From contig NZ_JXKD01000018.1 of NCBI RefSeq assembly GCF_001885765.1, positions 1 to 43,590 on the forward strand: 43,590 nucleotides of DNA, read 5' to 3'. Below the pieces are notes generated by a model that was given only the letters and a program-made list of their open reading frames with translations, did no database searches and was not told the DNA's origin. Shown here one piece after another: positions 26,660 through 35,817 of this stretch. The DNA comes from Enterococcus aquimarinus. GTDB taxonomy: Bacteria; Bacillota; Bacilli; Lactobacillales; Enterococcaceae. Position numbers and translations under genes: made by a program. Every line of letters begins with the position of its first letter. The first letter of the stretch is position 1.

Positions 26660-27400
26660 CTATGAATAAGCAAGGATCTCCAGCGTTTGAGCGAGCTGTT
26701 CGACTGGAATTTGCCCTGGAGCCGACGCTTCTCCGATAGCACCAAAAGTCAAAACAGACCCGGTGACGGCGCCGCTCACCCGACTAATCTTGCCTAACTC
26801 GCCCATTGACATTGTAATGAGTGGCAGCTGATTAAAGCCTCTTGCTTTCGTAATTAATCCCATGAGCCGTAAGACATCATTCAAGTCTTGAGGCATCGTG
26901 GCAATTTTGCCGATATCGGCGCCCATTTGATTCATCACACCGATTTGAAAAATCAATGTCGCGTCATCAGGTGTTTTCTCAAAATCATGACTACTTATAA
27001 TAACGATAATCGAAGCGGCTTTCATTTCTTGAATCAGGAATCGTCCGAGAAATTCGATTCGTTTTAATTCAATATCCACCATATCGACCATTCCTGTTGG
27101 CGCAATCGTTTGATAAAGTGTTTTATATGCTGCTAAGGAGATCGCTTTTTCGCCACCTTCTTCTAACGTACGAAAAGTAAAAAGGAGTAATTGATCGACC
27201 AATTGCGCTTTAATCGCAGCTAAAGTAGCGCAGACTTTTTCAAGATCATCGCTCTCTTCAAAATAATCAACCCGCCATTCCACGACGTCTACCGGTGATT
27301 GATTAATGAGCTCTACTTGTTGTAAAAGAGCTTCTTGATTAGTAGCAGTTAATGAGACACATATTTTTGGCTTACCGTTTATTTGTTCTAATCTTTTCAT
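26660..27400 (-). CDS. aroD: 3-dehydroquinate dehydratase, type I
   Basis: The third step of the shikimate pathway: 3-dehydroquinate to 3-dehydroshikimate through a Schiff base. Its 246 residues match the class I TIM barrel. Visible are VEWRVDYFE (substrate Glu/Arg), TFRTLEEGG, the catalytic His in ISSHDFEKTP and the Schiff-base Lys in GADIGKIATMP. The C-terminal loop SMGELGKISRVSGAVTGS closes over the substrate. The ribosome site is AGGGGCG-like. It lies 15 bp downstream of the methyltransferase gene and 15 bp upstream of ybaK. Confidence 0.95.
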   Translation of the reverse strand: MKRLEQINGKPKICVSLTATNQEALLQQVELINQSPVDVVEWRVDYFEESDDLEKVCATLAAIKAQLVDQLLLFTFRTLEEGGEKAISLAAYKTLYQTIAPTGMVDMVDIELKRIEFLGRFLIQEMKAASIIVIISSHDFEKTPDDATLIFQIGVMNQMGADIGKIATMPQDLNDVLRLMGLITKARGFNQLPLITMSMGELGKISRVSGAVTGSVLTFGAIGEASAPGQIPVEQLAQTLEILAYS

Positions 27401-27415
27401 TTTAAGTTCGCCCCT

Positions 27416-28582
27416 TTATTTTTTGACTTCGTAACAATAAACTTTTAGATAATCCCCTTCTGGGAAAGTAGCCACCGTAGCAAAATCGCTTGGTAGGGAA
27501 TAGTGCTTGATTTTTTGATAATGCACCTCTTTTTTAGCAAATGCTTTTTCAATCATTTGTTGAAACTGGCGCGGTGAAACATTCGCAGCATTTGTTGAGG
27601 CGATGATGATCCCTTCGTCGGTCAATAGATCGACACTATCTTCAATTAACTCGCCATAGTTTTTTGCGACACTAAACGTTTTCTTCTTATTTCGTGCAAA
27701 ACTTGGTGGATCTAAGATAATGACTTCAAACGTTAATTCCTTGCGTTTGGCATATTTAAAGTATTCAAACGTATCCATGACATGAATTTGTTGTGTATCC
27801 GGATCAATACCATTCACTTCAAATTGTTCGCGGGTTTTTGGAACACTACGCTTGGCTAAATCGACACTCGTGGTTTTCGCTGCGCCGCCCATCACTGCTG
27901 CAACCGAAAAAGCACCAGTGTAACTAAACATATTTAAAACCGTTTTTCCACTCGCTAGTCCATCCACAAGTGATCCGCGGACTTCTTTTTGATCTAAGAA
28001 AATGCCGGTCATTAAGCCTTCATTCAAATAGGTCGCATACGTCACGCCATTTTCTTGAATGAGTGTAGGTTCTGCCGCTGTTTCACCATAAAGGTGTAGA
28101 CTTTCGGGGTAGTCTCCTTCAAAGCGAATTTTTTCATACGCGCCTTTGATTTCAGGGAATGCTTGCTGAAAGGCTGCAACAATCGAGGGCTTCTTTTGGT
28201 ATAACGTTTCGTTGTACCATGAAAACACAGCATGTTCGAGGTATAAATCAATAATTAACCCTCCTAGACCATCTCCTTCGCCATTAAATAAACGAAAAGC
28301 ACTTGTCAGAGGATCTAAATAATACGGTTGTCGTTTCTTTTTTGCTTGTTCAAAAAGCGCTTGAAAAAAAGAATCATCAATCGGCGTTTTTTCGCGTGTG
28401 AGCACCCAACCAATCCCTTTATTTTGTTTTCCTAGATACCCAGTGCCGACGTACTCTCCTTGTGGATTCATCAGTTCTACCCAATCATTGGACCATTTGG
28501 GGTTCACAAGATCTTCCAGCTGAATCAAAGGATACCCTTGCTTGATCTTTTTACTGCCATTTAATGTGAGTTGTATTTTCAT
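27416..28582 (-). CDS. Class I SAM-dependent rRNA methyltransferase, RlmI-like
   Basis: A 388-residue enzyme with an N-terminal PUA domain (MKIQLTLNGSKKIKQGYPLI; GTGYLGKQNKGIGWVLT) and a C-terminal Rossmann methyltransferase. The SAM site is LDQKEVRGSLVDG and VLNMFSYTGAFSVAAVMGGA; the catalytic loop is VIILDPPSFAR. E. coli RlmI makes m5C1962 in 23S rRNA, and this protein shares its architecture; the precise target here is inferred. A TTG at 28600 is in frame, but the AGGGA site points to the ATG at 28582. It is the first gene of the operon with aroD and ybaK. Confidence 0.88.
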   Translation of the reverse strand: MKIQLTLNGSKKIKQGYPLIQLEDLVNPKWSNDWVELMNPQGEYVGTGYLGKQNKGIGWVLTREKTPIDDSFFQALFEQAKKKRQPYYLDPLTSAFRLFNGEGDGLGGLIIDLYLEHAVFSWYNETLYQKKPSIVAAFQQAFPEIKGAYEKIRFEGDYPESLHLYGETAAEPTLIQENGVTYATYLNEGLMTGIFLDQKEVRGSLVDGLASGKTVLNMFSYTGAFSVAAVMGGAAKTTSVDLAKRSVPKTREQFEVNGIDPDTQQIHVMDTFEYFKYAKRKELTFEVIILDPPSFARNKKKTFSVAKNYGELIEDSVDLLTDEGIIIASTNAANVSPRQFQQMIEKAFAKKEVHYQKIKHYSLPSDFATVATFPEGDYLKVYCYEVKK

Positions 28583-28740
28583 AATTTCCCTACTTTTCAA
28601 ATATTCTTTCTTGTTTTATTTCATCTTAACATAGCTTTTCCTCTTCGGATAGTTGCGAGTGAAAAGTTCAAGTGAAATTGAGATAAACATTGATTCATAA
28701 AGAAATAATTAAGATTCAATGGCATTTATTTGTGCATTAG

Positions 28741-28769
28741 TTGACAGTCATTTCGAGGATGAGTAGAAT
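28741..28769 (+). promoter_or_regulatory. Promoter of the lipoteichoic acid synthase gene
   Basis: TTGACA (28741-28746), 17-base spacer, TAGAAT (28764-28769) on the plus strand, about 57 bp before the start codon. On the other strand an extended -10 (TGTTAAGAT, near 28630) may serve the RlmI-like gene. Confidence 0.75.
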
Positions 28770-28825
28770 GATTAGTGTAGATTGAAATAAGTTTCATTAT
28801 ATTTCAAGAAAGTGAGGACTGTTTT

Positions 28826-30985
28826 TTGAAAAACTTAAAAATATCCAAATATCTAGACACACGCTTAGGATTCTTTAGTCTGTTAGCGGTCTTGTTTTGG
28901 CTAAAAAATATTTTCGCCTATTTTACCGCCTTTAATTTAGGGATTGAAAGCCCCTTTCAATATTTTATTTTATTGATTAATCCGATTGCCACGACTCTTT
29001 TCTTACTTGCGATTGCATTATACGTGCGACGAACCAAAACGTTTTACGTTACCATTATGCTGATTTATTTCATCATGAGTTTACTGCTATTTGCAAACGT
29101 CGTGTATTATCGTGAGTTCACGGATTTCATCACGATTAATACTATTTTAGGCGCAGGAAAAGTTTCAAGTGGTTTAGGAAGTAGTGCTTTGAAACTTTTT
29201 GATCCTTTAGACGCTGTTTATTTAATCGATTTCTTTGTTTTACTCTACGCGCTAGGGCGTCGGAAAATTAAACAAGATGAAACTGCGATTAAAGGACGTT
29301 TCGCTTTTGCGATGTCAATGTTGGCGGTCGTAATTTTCTCAGGAAATCTTTTCTTAGCAGAAACGGATCGTTCAGGTCTATTAACAAGAACATTTTCTCG
29401 AGACTATCTCGTAAAATATCTGGGAATCAATGCTTTTACCGGTTATGATGCGATTCAAACGTATAACACCAACCAAGTCCGAGCAGAAGCAAGTCCCAAT
29501 GACATGAAAGAAGTCGAAGAATACGTCAAGGAACACCACGCGGCAGCAAATCCAGAAACATTTGGGATTGCTAAAGGAAAAAATGTCATCTATATTCATT
29601 TAGAAAGTGTGCAACAATTTTTAATTGACTACAAATTAGTCGATGAACTTGGCGTAGAACATGAAGTAATGCCTTTTATTAACTCATTGTATCATTCTGA
29701 TAGTACCTTTAGTTTTGACAATTTTTTCCATCAAGTAAAAGCTGGTAAAACGAGTGATGCTGAAACGTTACTCGAAACGTCTCTTTTTGGATTGAATCAA
29801 GGAGCGTTCTTTGCTCAATTAGGTGGTAAAAATACGTTTGAAGCAGCACCTAACATTTTAGCTCAAGAAGCTGGCTATTCAAGCGCCGTCTTCCACGGGA
29901 ACTCTAAAACGTTTTGGAATCGTAACATTACTTACACGCATTTTGGCTATGAAAACTTCTTCGATGCTTCTTACTATGATGTAAACGAAGAGAATTCTTT
30001 CCAATATGGCTTACACGATAAACCATTTTTCGAACAATCGATTCCTTATCTTGAACGATTGCAACAACCGTTTTACACAAAATTCTTAGCCGTTTCCAAT
30101 CACTATCCTTATGCTGAATTTACAGATGAAGAAGCCGGCTTCCCAATGGCCACTACTTCAGATAATACGATCAATGGCTACTTTGCAACAGCAAATTACT
30201 TAGATACAGCCGTTGAAGAATTCTTTAACTATCTCAAAGCCTCTGGTCTCTATGAAAACTCGGTAATTGTTCTTTATGGTGATCATTACGGTATTTCGAA
30301 TGGTCGCAATCAAACCTTATCAGAACTCGTAGGGAAATCAAGTGATACATGGACTGACTATGACAATGCACAAATGCAACGAGTCCCTTACATGATTCAT
30401 ATTCCTGGCCAAACAAACGGCGGCATTAATCATACGTATGGCGGTCAAGTTGATGCCTTACCAACGCTGTTACACTTGTTAGGCATTGATACACAAAAAT
30501 ACATTCAATTAGGACAAGATTTATTTTCAGAAGAGCATGAAGAACTCGTTGCTTTTAGAGATGGTTCTTTTATGACACCTGATTATACTTTTTACGGTGG
30601 TGTCTTGTATGACAATACGACCGGTGAAATAGCTGAAGAGTTATCCGAAGATGAACAAGCTAAAATCGATGGCTACCAAGAACGTGTCAATCGTCAACTA
30701 GGTGTTTCTGACCAAATTAATAATGGTGATTTACTTCGATTTTATACCGGTAGCGGGCTTGAACCGATTGATCCCGAAAGTTTTAATTATAAAGATAGTT
30801 TGACGCGCTTAGTATCGCTCGAACAAGCGTTGGGTAATGACTCGACTTCACTTTATTCTCAACATAAGCAACAATCAACGGTTGAACTCTATCAGTCAAA
30901 ATCCTATCAAGAATATGTTGCCCCAAATGAAGCACAAGATACTGAAGTAACCCCTTCTTCTGAAGTTGTTGCTCCAGCAAAATAA
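28826..30985 (+). CDS. ltaS: Lipoteichoic acid synthase (LtaS type)
   Basis: Polymerises glycerol phosphate from phosphatidylglycerol onto the glycolipid anchor on the outer face of the membrane. The 719 residues have five membrane helices in the first 175, then a linker with an AEA-SP site near 220-224 where signal peptidase could cut. The extracellular sulfatase-fold domain carries E260 (IYIHLES), catalytic T309 in GKTSDAETL, FHGNSKTFWNR and YGDHYGIS (metal ligands). A proline/threonine-rich tail follows. It starts with TTG, 9 bases after GAGGA. Enterococci usually carry two LtaS-like enzymes; which paralogue this is cannot be told here. Confidence 0.93.
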   Translation: MKNLKISKYLDTRLGFFSLLAVLFWLKNIFAYFTAFNLGIESPFQYFILLINPIATTLFLLAIALYVRRTKTFYVTIMLIYFIMSLLLFANVVYYREFTDFITINTILGAGKVSSGLGSSALKLFDPLDAVYLIDFFVLLYALGRRKIKQDETAIKGRFAFAMSMLAVVIFSGNLFLAETDRSGLLTRTFSRDYLVKYLGINAFTGYDAIQTYNTNQVRAEASPNDMKEVEEYVKEHHAAANPETFGIAKGKNVIYIHLESVQQFLIDYKLVDELGVEHEVMPFINSLYHSDSTFSFDNFFHQVKAGKTSDAETLLETSLFGLNQGAFFAQLGGKNTFEAAPNILAQEAGYSSAVFHGNSKTFWNRNITYTHFGYENFFDASYYDVNEENSFQYGLHDKPFFEQSIPYLERLQQPFYTKFLAVSNHYPYAEFTDEEAGFPMATTSDNTINGYFATANYLDTAVEEFFNYLKASGLYENSVIVLYGDHYGISNGRNQTLSELVGKSSDTWTDYDNAQMQRVPYMIHIPGQTNGGINHTYGGQVDALPTLLHLLGIDTQKYIQLGQDLFSEEHEELVAFRDGSFMTPDYTFYGGVLYDNTTGEIAEELSEDEQAKIDGYQERVNRQLGVSDQINNGDLLRFYTGSGLEPIDPESFNYKDSLTRLVSLEQALGNDSTSLYSQHKQQSTVELYQSKSYQEYVAPNEAQDTEVTPSSEVVAPAK

Positions 30986-30990
30986 GATCA

Positions 30991-31034
30991 AAAGCGAATT
31001 CCCTTGAATAAAATCAAAGGAATTCGCTTTTTCT
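30991..31034 (+). terminator. Terminator of ltaS
   Basis: AAAGCGAATTCC pairs with GGAATTCGCTTT, with one mismatch and four more pairs inward, followed by T-rich sequence. It starts 6 bp after the stop. Confidence 0.88.
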
Positions 31035-31103
31035 TTAACTGTCCTTCATAATTAATTCAAACCTTTTCTTTATATTTAATGTCAGAGAAGGTGATTCGTA
31101 CAA

Positions 31104-31799
31104 ATGATGACGCATGCAGTAACTAGTCTTAAAAAACACATCATTTATAACTGCTTGTTTTTCTTACTACTAATAGTTCTTTTTACGACGCTTTATTTAA
31201 ATAATACCTTAATTTTATCCTTAGCAACCTTAGAAACCCAACCACTGATTTCAGATTCTTTTCTCGCCTTTTTAACCAAACTCAATCAACGCTATTTAGC
31301 CTTTTACCAAGTCATGATATTCGTGATAGTTGTATTAGTATCGCTCTTTTGTTTCGGAAAAACAGCCTATCGAAAACAAGAAATACAACAAACAATCAAA
31401 TCAGGTATCTCTCCTTTTGCTCTCATCTGGAGCCACCTGATTGAGAGTTTCCTGATTTTTTCTTCTTTGCTTGTTCTGTTTTTTATTTTTATCTTACTCT
31501 TCCAAGTCTTTCTCGAAAAAATAGTGATTCATTTTCATGTTGTCATGACGGAGTCGATTCAAGGATTTCCTTATGAGTTAGAGAAAATTATGAAAACCGA
31601 TAGCACGGACCCCTTTGTTATTCGCATCACTAACACGAAACAAGTCTTTGAATACTTATTATATCTTTCTGAAGAAGGCTGGTCCCGTCTTTTCTTGATT
31701 GCCTATGTACAAACGACGACAGTGATTGGCGCTTGTCTTATCAGTAGCCATGTATGTTTCTCTTGGTTTTATATTTATTGGCAAAAGAAAAAATCTTAG
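31104..31799 (+). CDS. Orphan four-helix membrane protein, FtsX-permease-like
   Basis: A 231-residue membrane protein I do not recognise by name. It has four hydrophobic segments (about 16-38, 66-86, 107-135, 195-222) around an extracellular part of about 55 residues between helices 3 and 4 and a basic KKKS C-terminus. The stretch ending helix 2 and entering helix 3 (AYRKQEIQQTIKSGISPFALIWSHLIESFLIF) resembles the coupling region of FtsX-type ABC permeases, but no ATPase gene is next to it and the protein is shorter than a full permease. AAGGTG lies 10 bases before the ATG. Its terminator overlaps its stop codon. The neighbours are ltaS and a two-component system that sense or build the envelope. 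Confidence 0.6.
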   Translation: MMTHAVTSLKKHIIYNCLFFLLLIVLFTTLYLNNTLILSLATLETQPLISDSFLAFLTKLNQRYLAFYQVMIFVIVVLVSLFCFGKTAYRKQEIQQTIKSGISPFALIWSHLIESFLIFSSLLVLFFIFILLFQVFLEKIVIHFHVVMTESIQGFPYELEKIMKTDSTDPFVIRITNTKQVFEYLLYLSEEGWSRLFLIAYVQTTTVIGACLISSHVCFSWFYIYWQKKKS

Positions 31800-31828
31800 A
31801 ATGGCACAATGCCGGTTCTAAGATTTTT
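31789..31828. terminator. Bidirectional terminator overlapping a stop codon
   Basis: AAAATCTTAGAA (to 31801) pairs with TTCTAAGATTTT (31815-31826), with an inner GGCA/TGCC pairing. The first arm includes the TAG stop of the orphan membrane protein. T-runs on both strands let it end the converging kinase transcript too. Confidence 0.85.
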
Positions 31829-31843
31829 TTTTGGTATTCGTAA

Positions 31844-33307
31844 CTAATCCGTTTCTTGACATTCAGTATTAGGAAAAGCAATCCGAAAAGTAGTTCCTTT
31901 CCCAAGTTCGCTAGTCACATCAATATGACCTTTATGCAAACGAACAAGTTGCTGGACAATTGGTAAGCCTAAACCAGATTCACCGAATTTGCGATTTTTA
32001 CGCGATGGATCGACTTTGTAATAACGATCCCAAATATTCTTTAATTCTTCCTCTGCCATCCCTATTCCCGTGTCAGAAATAGAAATCACCGTTTCCAACT
32101 CTTCTTTTTCAATTTTCACTCGAATCTCGCCATTTTCCGTAAATTGAATCGCATTTTGTAAAATGTTGACCATGATTTGTACAAAACGATCATAATCGGC
32201 AAAAATATCAATTTCTTCTTGTGTTTCTAAAAGAAGTTGATTGTGCGAAACTTCCGCTTTGCTTTCCAACTGCGCAAGCAACTGTCTCATCGTCTCCGTG
32301 GCATTGAATTTTTTAATTACCATTGAAATTTGATTGGTTCGAATTTTTTCATAATCTAAATTCTCACTCACTAAACGAATTAAACGTTCTGTTTCATTTT
32401 TCATGAGACGAATGGCATTATCTTTTTGGCTTTCTGGAATCATCTGGTGCTCCATTCCTTCTAACAAGCCATTAATCGTCGTCAGTGGCGTCCGCATTTC
32501 ATGGGAAGCATCTGCCATAAATTGACGTCGTCTTTCTTCTTGGCGGTCAATTTCTTCATTTGATTCTTTAAGTGAAATGGTCATTTTATTAAAATCTTCC
32601 GCGAGTTCATCAAACTCATCGCGATGATGAACGGGTAAGATACTATCAAAGTTCCCATTTGCGACCGCTTTTGTCGCTTTTTTCATGCGATTAATCCGCC
32701 GAACTTGGAACGTCGCAAACGCATAACTAATTACGATTGCCAAAATTCCAGATAAAGCAAAGCCCTTTAATAAATTGACACTAAACTCACTAACGACTGC
32801 ATTAATATTTTGGGCAGGTTGCGTCACAATTAAGGCCCCATAAAATTCTCGATTTAAATTAAAGGGTACTAGGGCATAAGCAGTTGCCTCCTTGTCGCCA
32901 AAAATATTTTTATTGGACGTCAGTTGTTGCTGTTGACCATTTTTTAGTTGCTTCCACGATTCACTCGGCAACTCGAATTTAATCGGACGCTCATTGGTTG
33001 CTGGATAGGTCACTTCGCCTAAATTATTTACAAAGACAAAATTTACTCCTTGTTGATTGAGCATCGTTTCTGAAATGGTCAACGCTCGGTGAATATTCAA
33101 GTCCCATTCATGCGCACTGGTTGCATTCGAACTCTCATTCAAATCAGAAGTAACTTTACTGACTGCCGTTGCATAGCCAAATAACTGACGGTAATTACTC
33201 GTCTCAAGTGATTGCTTTGTAAACTGGGTAAAGGCAATACCTGACGTCATCAAGGTCATAAATATGACAAACAAAAAAGCTAACAGCTGTTGATATAAAT
33301 AGCGCAT
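31844..33307 (-). CDS. Sensor histidine kinase of a second two-component system
   Basis: A 487-residue membrane kinase: membrane segments at about 7-28 and 178-200 with a 150-residue extracellular sensor between, HAMP (about 200-253), HisKA with H269 in FMADASHEMRTP, and HATPase_c with NILQNAIQF, DTGIGMAEEE and GESGLGLPIVQQL. Its ATG overlaps the regulator's stop by one base (TGATG). The stimulus is unknown. The position beside ltaS hints at an envelope signal, but that is only context. Distinct from etaS: a different sensor domain and low similarity outside the kinase motifs. Confidence 0.9.
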   Translation of the reverse strand: MRYLYQQLLAFLFVIFMTLMTSGIAFTQFTKQSLETSNYRQLFGYATAVSKVTSDLNESSNATSAHEWDLNIHRALTISETMLNQQGVNFVFVNNLGEVTYPATNERPIKFELPSESWKQLKNGQQQQLTSNKNIFGDKEATAYALVPFNLNREFYGALIVTQPAQNINAVVSEFSVNLLKGFALSGILAIVISYAFATFQVRRINRMKKATKAVANGNFDSILPVHHRDEFDELAEDFNKMTISLKESNEEIDRQEERRRQFMADASHEMRTPLTTINGLLEGMEHQMIPESQKDNAIRLMKNETERLIRLVSENLDYEKIRTNQISMVIKKFNATETMRQLLAQLESKAEVSHNQLLLETQEEIDIFADYDRFVQIMVNILQNAIQFTENGEIRVKIEKEELETVISISDTGIGMAEEELKNIWDRYYKVDPSRKNRKFGESGLGLPIVQQLVRLHKGHIDVTSELGKGTTFRIAFPNTECQETD

Positions 33308-34023
33308 CAGGCAACACCTGAATCATCAAATTTATACCCGACACCCCAGACAGTCTGAATCACTTGCGGTCCCACTTTTTCAATTTTTTGACGTAATTTT
33401 TTGATATGCGCATCAACCGTTCGTTCATCGCCGAAGTATTGATAGTCCCATACGAGTTCTAATAACTGCTCACGAGAAAAGACTTGTCGTGGTTTTTTTG
33501 CTAACGTATACAATAAATCAAACTCTTTAGGTGTCAGTCCTTCAATCGCCTGTCCATTCAAATACGCTTCTCGCGTTTTCGTATTCATTTGAAAATGCTT
33601 CGTTTCGATATCAAACTCTTTATTTTCATTTTTTGATGGTTGAGCCACTTCTAGAATTTCACTCCGGCGATATAAAGCTTTCATACGCGCGATTAACGTC
33701 AGTGGGCTAAAGGGTTTCGTCACATAGTCATCCGCTCCCATTTCAAGACCGATGACTTGATCACTTTCTGAGTCACGCGCTGTTAACATAATAATCGGGA
33801 CAACTTGCGAAACTTTCCGAATTTCACGTGCGACAAGCATTCCATCCATACTCGGTAAATTCAAATCAAGCGTGATCATATCCCATGCTGTTGGATCGGC
33901 TAAAAAGGCGTCTAGCCCTTCTTTCCCATCAAATTTAAACGTCGCATCCCATCCTTCATTCAAAAAAAACATTTGCATCATTTCCGAAACGGATTCATTA
34001 TCTTCAATCATTAATATTTTCAT
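33307..34023 (-). CDS. OmpR-family response regulator of a second two-component system
   Basis: A 238-residue response regulator. The receiver domain has the acidic pair in MIEDNE, phospho-acceptor D53 (TLDLNLPSMD), MLTARD and TKPFSP. The trans-reg C-terminal winged helix shows LTPKEFDLLYTLAKKPRQVFSREQLLELVW and ERTVDAHIKKLRQKIE, ending WGVGYKFD. It is first in the operon with its kinase. GAGGTG lies 8 bases before the ATG, and a good promoter lies just upstream. Confidence 0.93.
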   Translation of the reverse strand: MKILMIEDNESVSEMMQMFFLNEGWDATFKFDGKEGLDAFLADPTAWDMITLDLNLPSMDGMLVAREIRKVSQVVPIIMLTARDSESDQVIGLEMGADDYVTKPFSPLTLIARMKALYRRSEILEVAQPSKNENKEFDIETKHFQMNTKTREAYLNGQAIEGLTPKEFDLLYTLAKKPRQVFSREQLLELVWDYQYFGDERTVDAHIKKLRQKIEKVGPQVIQTVWGVGYKFDDSGVA

Positions 34024-34061
34024 TCAAACACCTCATCTATTAGGTTTTCTACCTTCTATTT

Positions 34062-34090
34062 AGTATACTCGAATTTACTCGTTCTACCAA
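34062..34090 (-). promoter_or_regulatory. Promoter of the second two-component operon
   Basis: TTGGTA (34085-34090), 17-base spacer, TATACT (34062-34067) on the minus strand, about 39 bp before the regulator's ATG. The remaining 34091-34280 is AT-rich, and I see no gene in it. Confidence 0.65.
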
Positions 34091-34282
34091 GTTCTTCTCA
34101 AATAATTTAGACTTTATTTGCTTTTCCTTCACATTTTATTTGAAAGATGAGATTTGTTAGAACACATCCATAGACTATTGAAGTATAGACGGATATTCGA
34201 TGAATCAGTCGTGTCAGTTTTTGTTTTGATGTATTGTTGAGGTGACATGTGCAGTAAAAACAACATTTCCGAGAAAATAAAA

Positions 34283-34320
34283 AAGTGTATAAACGTTGTT
34301 TTAACAACATTTATACACTT
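34283..34320 (-). terminator. Terminator of ssrA
   Basis: AAGTGTATAAA (34283-34293) pairs with TTTATACACTT (34310-34320), with inner GTTG/CAAC. On the minus strand it is followed by TTTTTTATTTTC. It is 25 bases beyond the mature tmRNA 3' end. Confidence 0.88.
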
Positions 34321-34345
34321 TCATCCATCTTAGGAAAACCTAGTA

Positions 34346-34705
34346 TGGAGACGGCGGGAGTTGAACCCGCGTCCAAACATATCGCTACCTAAAAGTCTAC
34401 GCTCATAGTCAGTTCAATTAGAATTTCGCTTGGAAACTTGCCGAATGACAGGCCAATCTCTTCGCTAGTCTGATTATCTCTTCTGTGCTTTCCAGACGGA
34501 AAAGACACAGCGTATCCCACTTAATTAGGACCCTGATCTGGCACATGGGTGATGACAGGAGGATCTACGCTAACTGTTTTTAGGCAGCTAAAGCGTAAGA
34601 GTTATTATTGTTTGCAGTTATATTAACTGTAACGTTTTAACGTAGACGTAACCTACGGAGCGCAATTCAGGCTCAAACTATGCCTGTCGAATCCGTAACG
34701 TCCCC
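34346..34705 (-). ncRNA. ssrA: tmRNA (transfer-messenger RNA)
   Basis: A 360-nt RNA that rescues stalled ribosomes by adding a degradation tag. The 5' end reads GGGGACGTTACGGATTCGAC and the 3' end closes a tRNA-Ala-like half with GGTTCAACTCC (T loop) and CCGTCTCCA. The tag reading frame (34580-34615) codes ANNNNSYALAA followed by TAA, ending in the ALAA degron recognised by ClpXP. A TATACT -10 lies at 34736-34741, so about 24 bases of 5' leader would be trimmed. No clear terminator separates it from the phosphodiesterase operon upstream, so some read-through is possible. Confidence 0.97.
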
Positions 34706-34735
34706 TTCATAAAAGGAAATTACTGGTACCAAAAG

Positions 34736-34741
34736 AGTATA
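34736..34741 (-). promoter_or_regulatory. -10 element of ssrA
   Basis: TATACT on the minus strand. At 17 bases upstream the -35 is only TTTTCA, a four-of-six match. It places the start about 24 bases before the mature tmRNA end. Confidence 0.5.
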
Positions 34742-34848
34742 ACATAAAATAACTTTTGTGAAAAGCGATTTGATCAATAATGGTCAACAAATACGGACAC
34801 AACTCTCTGGCTTGACAAGCATTTTGTAACATGCAGTTTTCGATTCAA

Positions 34849-35817
34849 CTATGCTTTTCCAATGTAAAAAGGATTACTGATGACAAGACGCTTGTTTGAA
34901 TGACCTTTCCCGCGACCAAATATTTCGATGCGTAAATAACCAGGTACTAGTTCTAAAGACAACTCTTTTTCAATCCCTTCCTCGATGGTTTCACAAGCAA
35001 TGATTTGATCATTTTGCCATACCACAAGATACTCGCCGACAAAGTTAAATGCCTTTAATTTTGCCTGCTCTGTCGGTTCAAGTGTTATCTTTAACATGCT
35101 GTCGCCCACACGTAGTTCATCGCCCATCACATACGTCTTCCCTGCTTGTTTCATGCTTAAATGGATCTTAGGACCTAAGGTGATATAGTAATTTCCTTTT
35201 TTTAAGTTCGCAAGTAACACATCAGCATAATCCGCGCTTGCTCCTACATAGGTCAACGCCGTCGAATCGGTCTCGTCTTCTTGGCGGTGCCAATCCCGAC
35301 CAGCACTACAAGAAATTCGAAAGCCTTGATTTAATAAATCCACCCACATCTCATAAGCTTGTTGGCTACGAAAGTCTTCATCAGGATTGAGACGATTCCA
35401 CACTTCAATAAAATCAATTAAGCCATAATCTTGGACATGAAAATCCCAATGACATCCGGTGCACATTGGACTTCCAATCGAAAATGGATGTGCGATTCCT
35501 GTCAGGCCGCCTGCTGCCTTGATTTCTTCTAAAGAGGAATCAATCGTTTCAATCGTCGCCTTTCGCCAATCCACTACTTTTCGTGCACCAATAACGAGTA
35601 AATGTCCGAAAAAGGTCGTCCATTCCATTCCCGAAAGAATCACTAATTCATTCGAGTCCCACGTTTTGACCTCTTCTAACGGTGCCGTCGTATTATGATC
35701 TGTGATCACAATGGCATCATATCCAAACGCGAGCGCTGCATCTAATAATTCATGTGTTGTAAAATCCCCATCACTATGTTTAGTATGGGCGTGTAATTCG
35801 ATTAAATAATACTTCAT
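34849..35817 (-). CDS. PHP-domain metallophosphoesterase, CehA/McbA family
   Basis: A 322-residue metal-dependent hydrolase. PHP-type ligands are visible: ELHAHTKHSDG (H9, H11, D16), ITDHN, GMEWTTFFGHLL, GIAHP, and SAGRDWHR late in the domain. CehA/McbA relatives include carbamate hydrolases and phosphoesterases. Here the setting, an importer and a glycerophosphodiesterase-like gene, argues for phosphomono- or diester cleavage. Residues from about 215 form a C-terminal beta-rich part. The start overlaps the upstream stop by 4 bp (ATGA). It is the last gene of the seven-gene operon. Confidence 0.82.
   Translation of the reverse strand: MKYYLIELHAHTKHSDGDFTTHELLDAALAFGYDAIVITDHNTTAPLEEVKTWDSNELVILSGMEWTTFFGHLLVIGARKVVDWRKATIETIDSSLEEIKAAGGLTGIAHPFSIGSPMCTGCHWDFHVQDYGLIDFIEVWNRLNPDEDFRSQQAYEMWVDLLNQGFRISCSAGRDWHRQEDETDSTALTYVGASADYADVLLANLKKGNYYITLGPKIHLSMKQAGKTYVMGDELRVGDSMLKITLEPTEQAKLKAFNFVGEYLVVWQNDQIIACETIEEGIEKELSLELVPGYLRIEIFGRGKGHSNKRLVISNPFYIGKA

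Noticed and set aside
34790-34848. A terminator for the phosphodiester operon before ssrA
   Set aside because: Only a very short GCTTG/CAAGC pairing without a T-run is seen, which is too weak to call.
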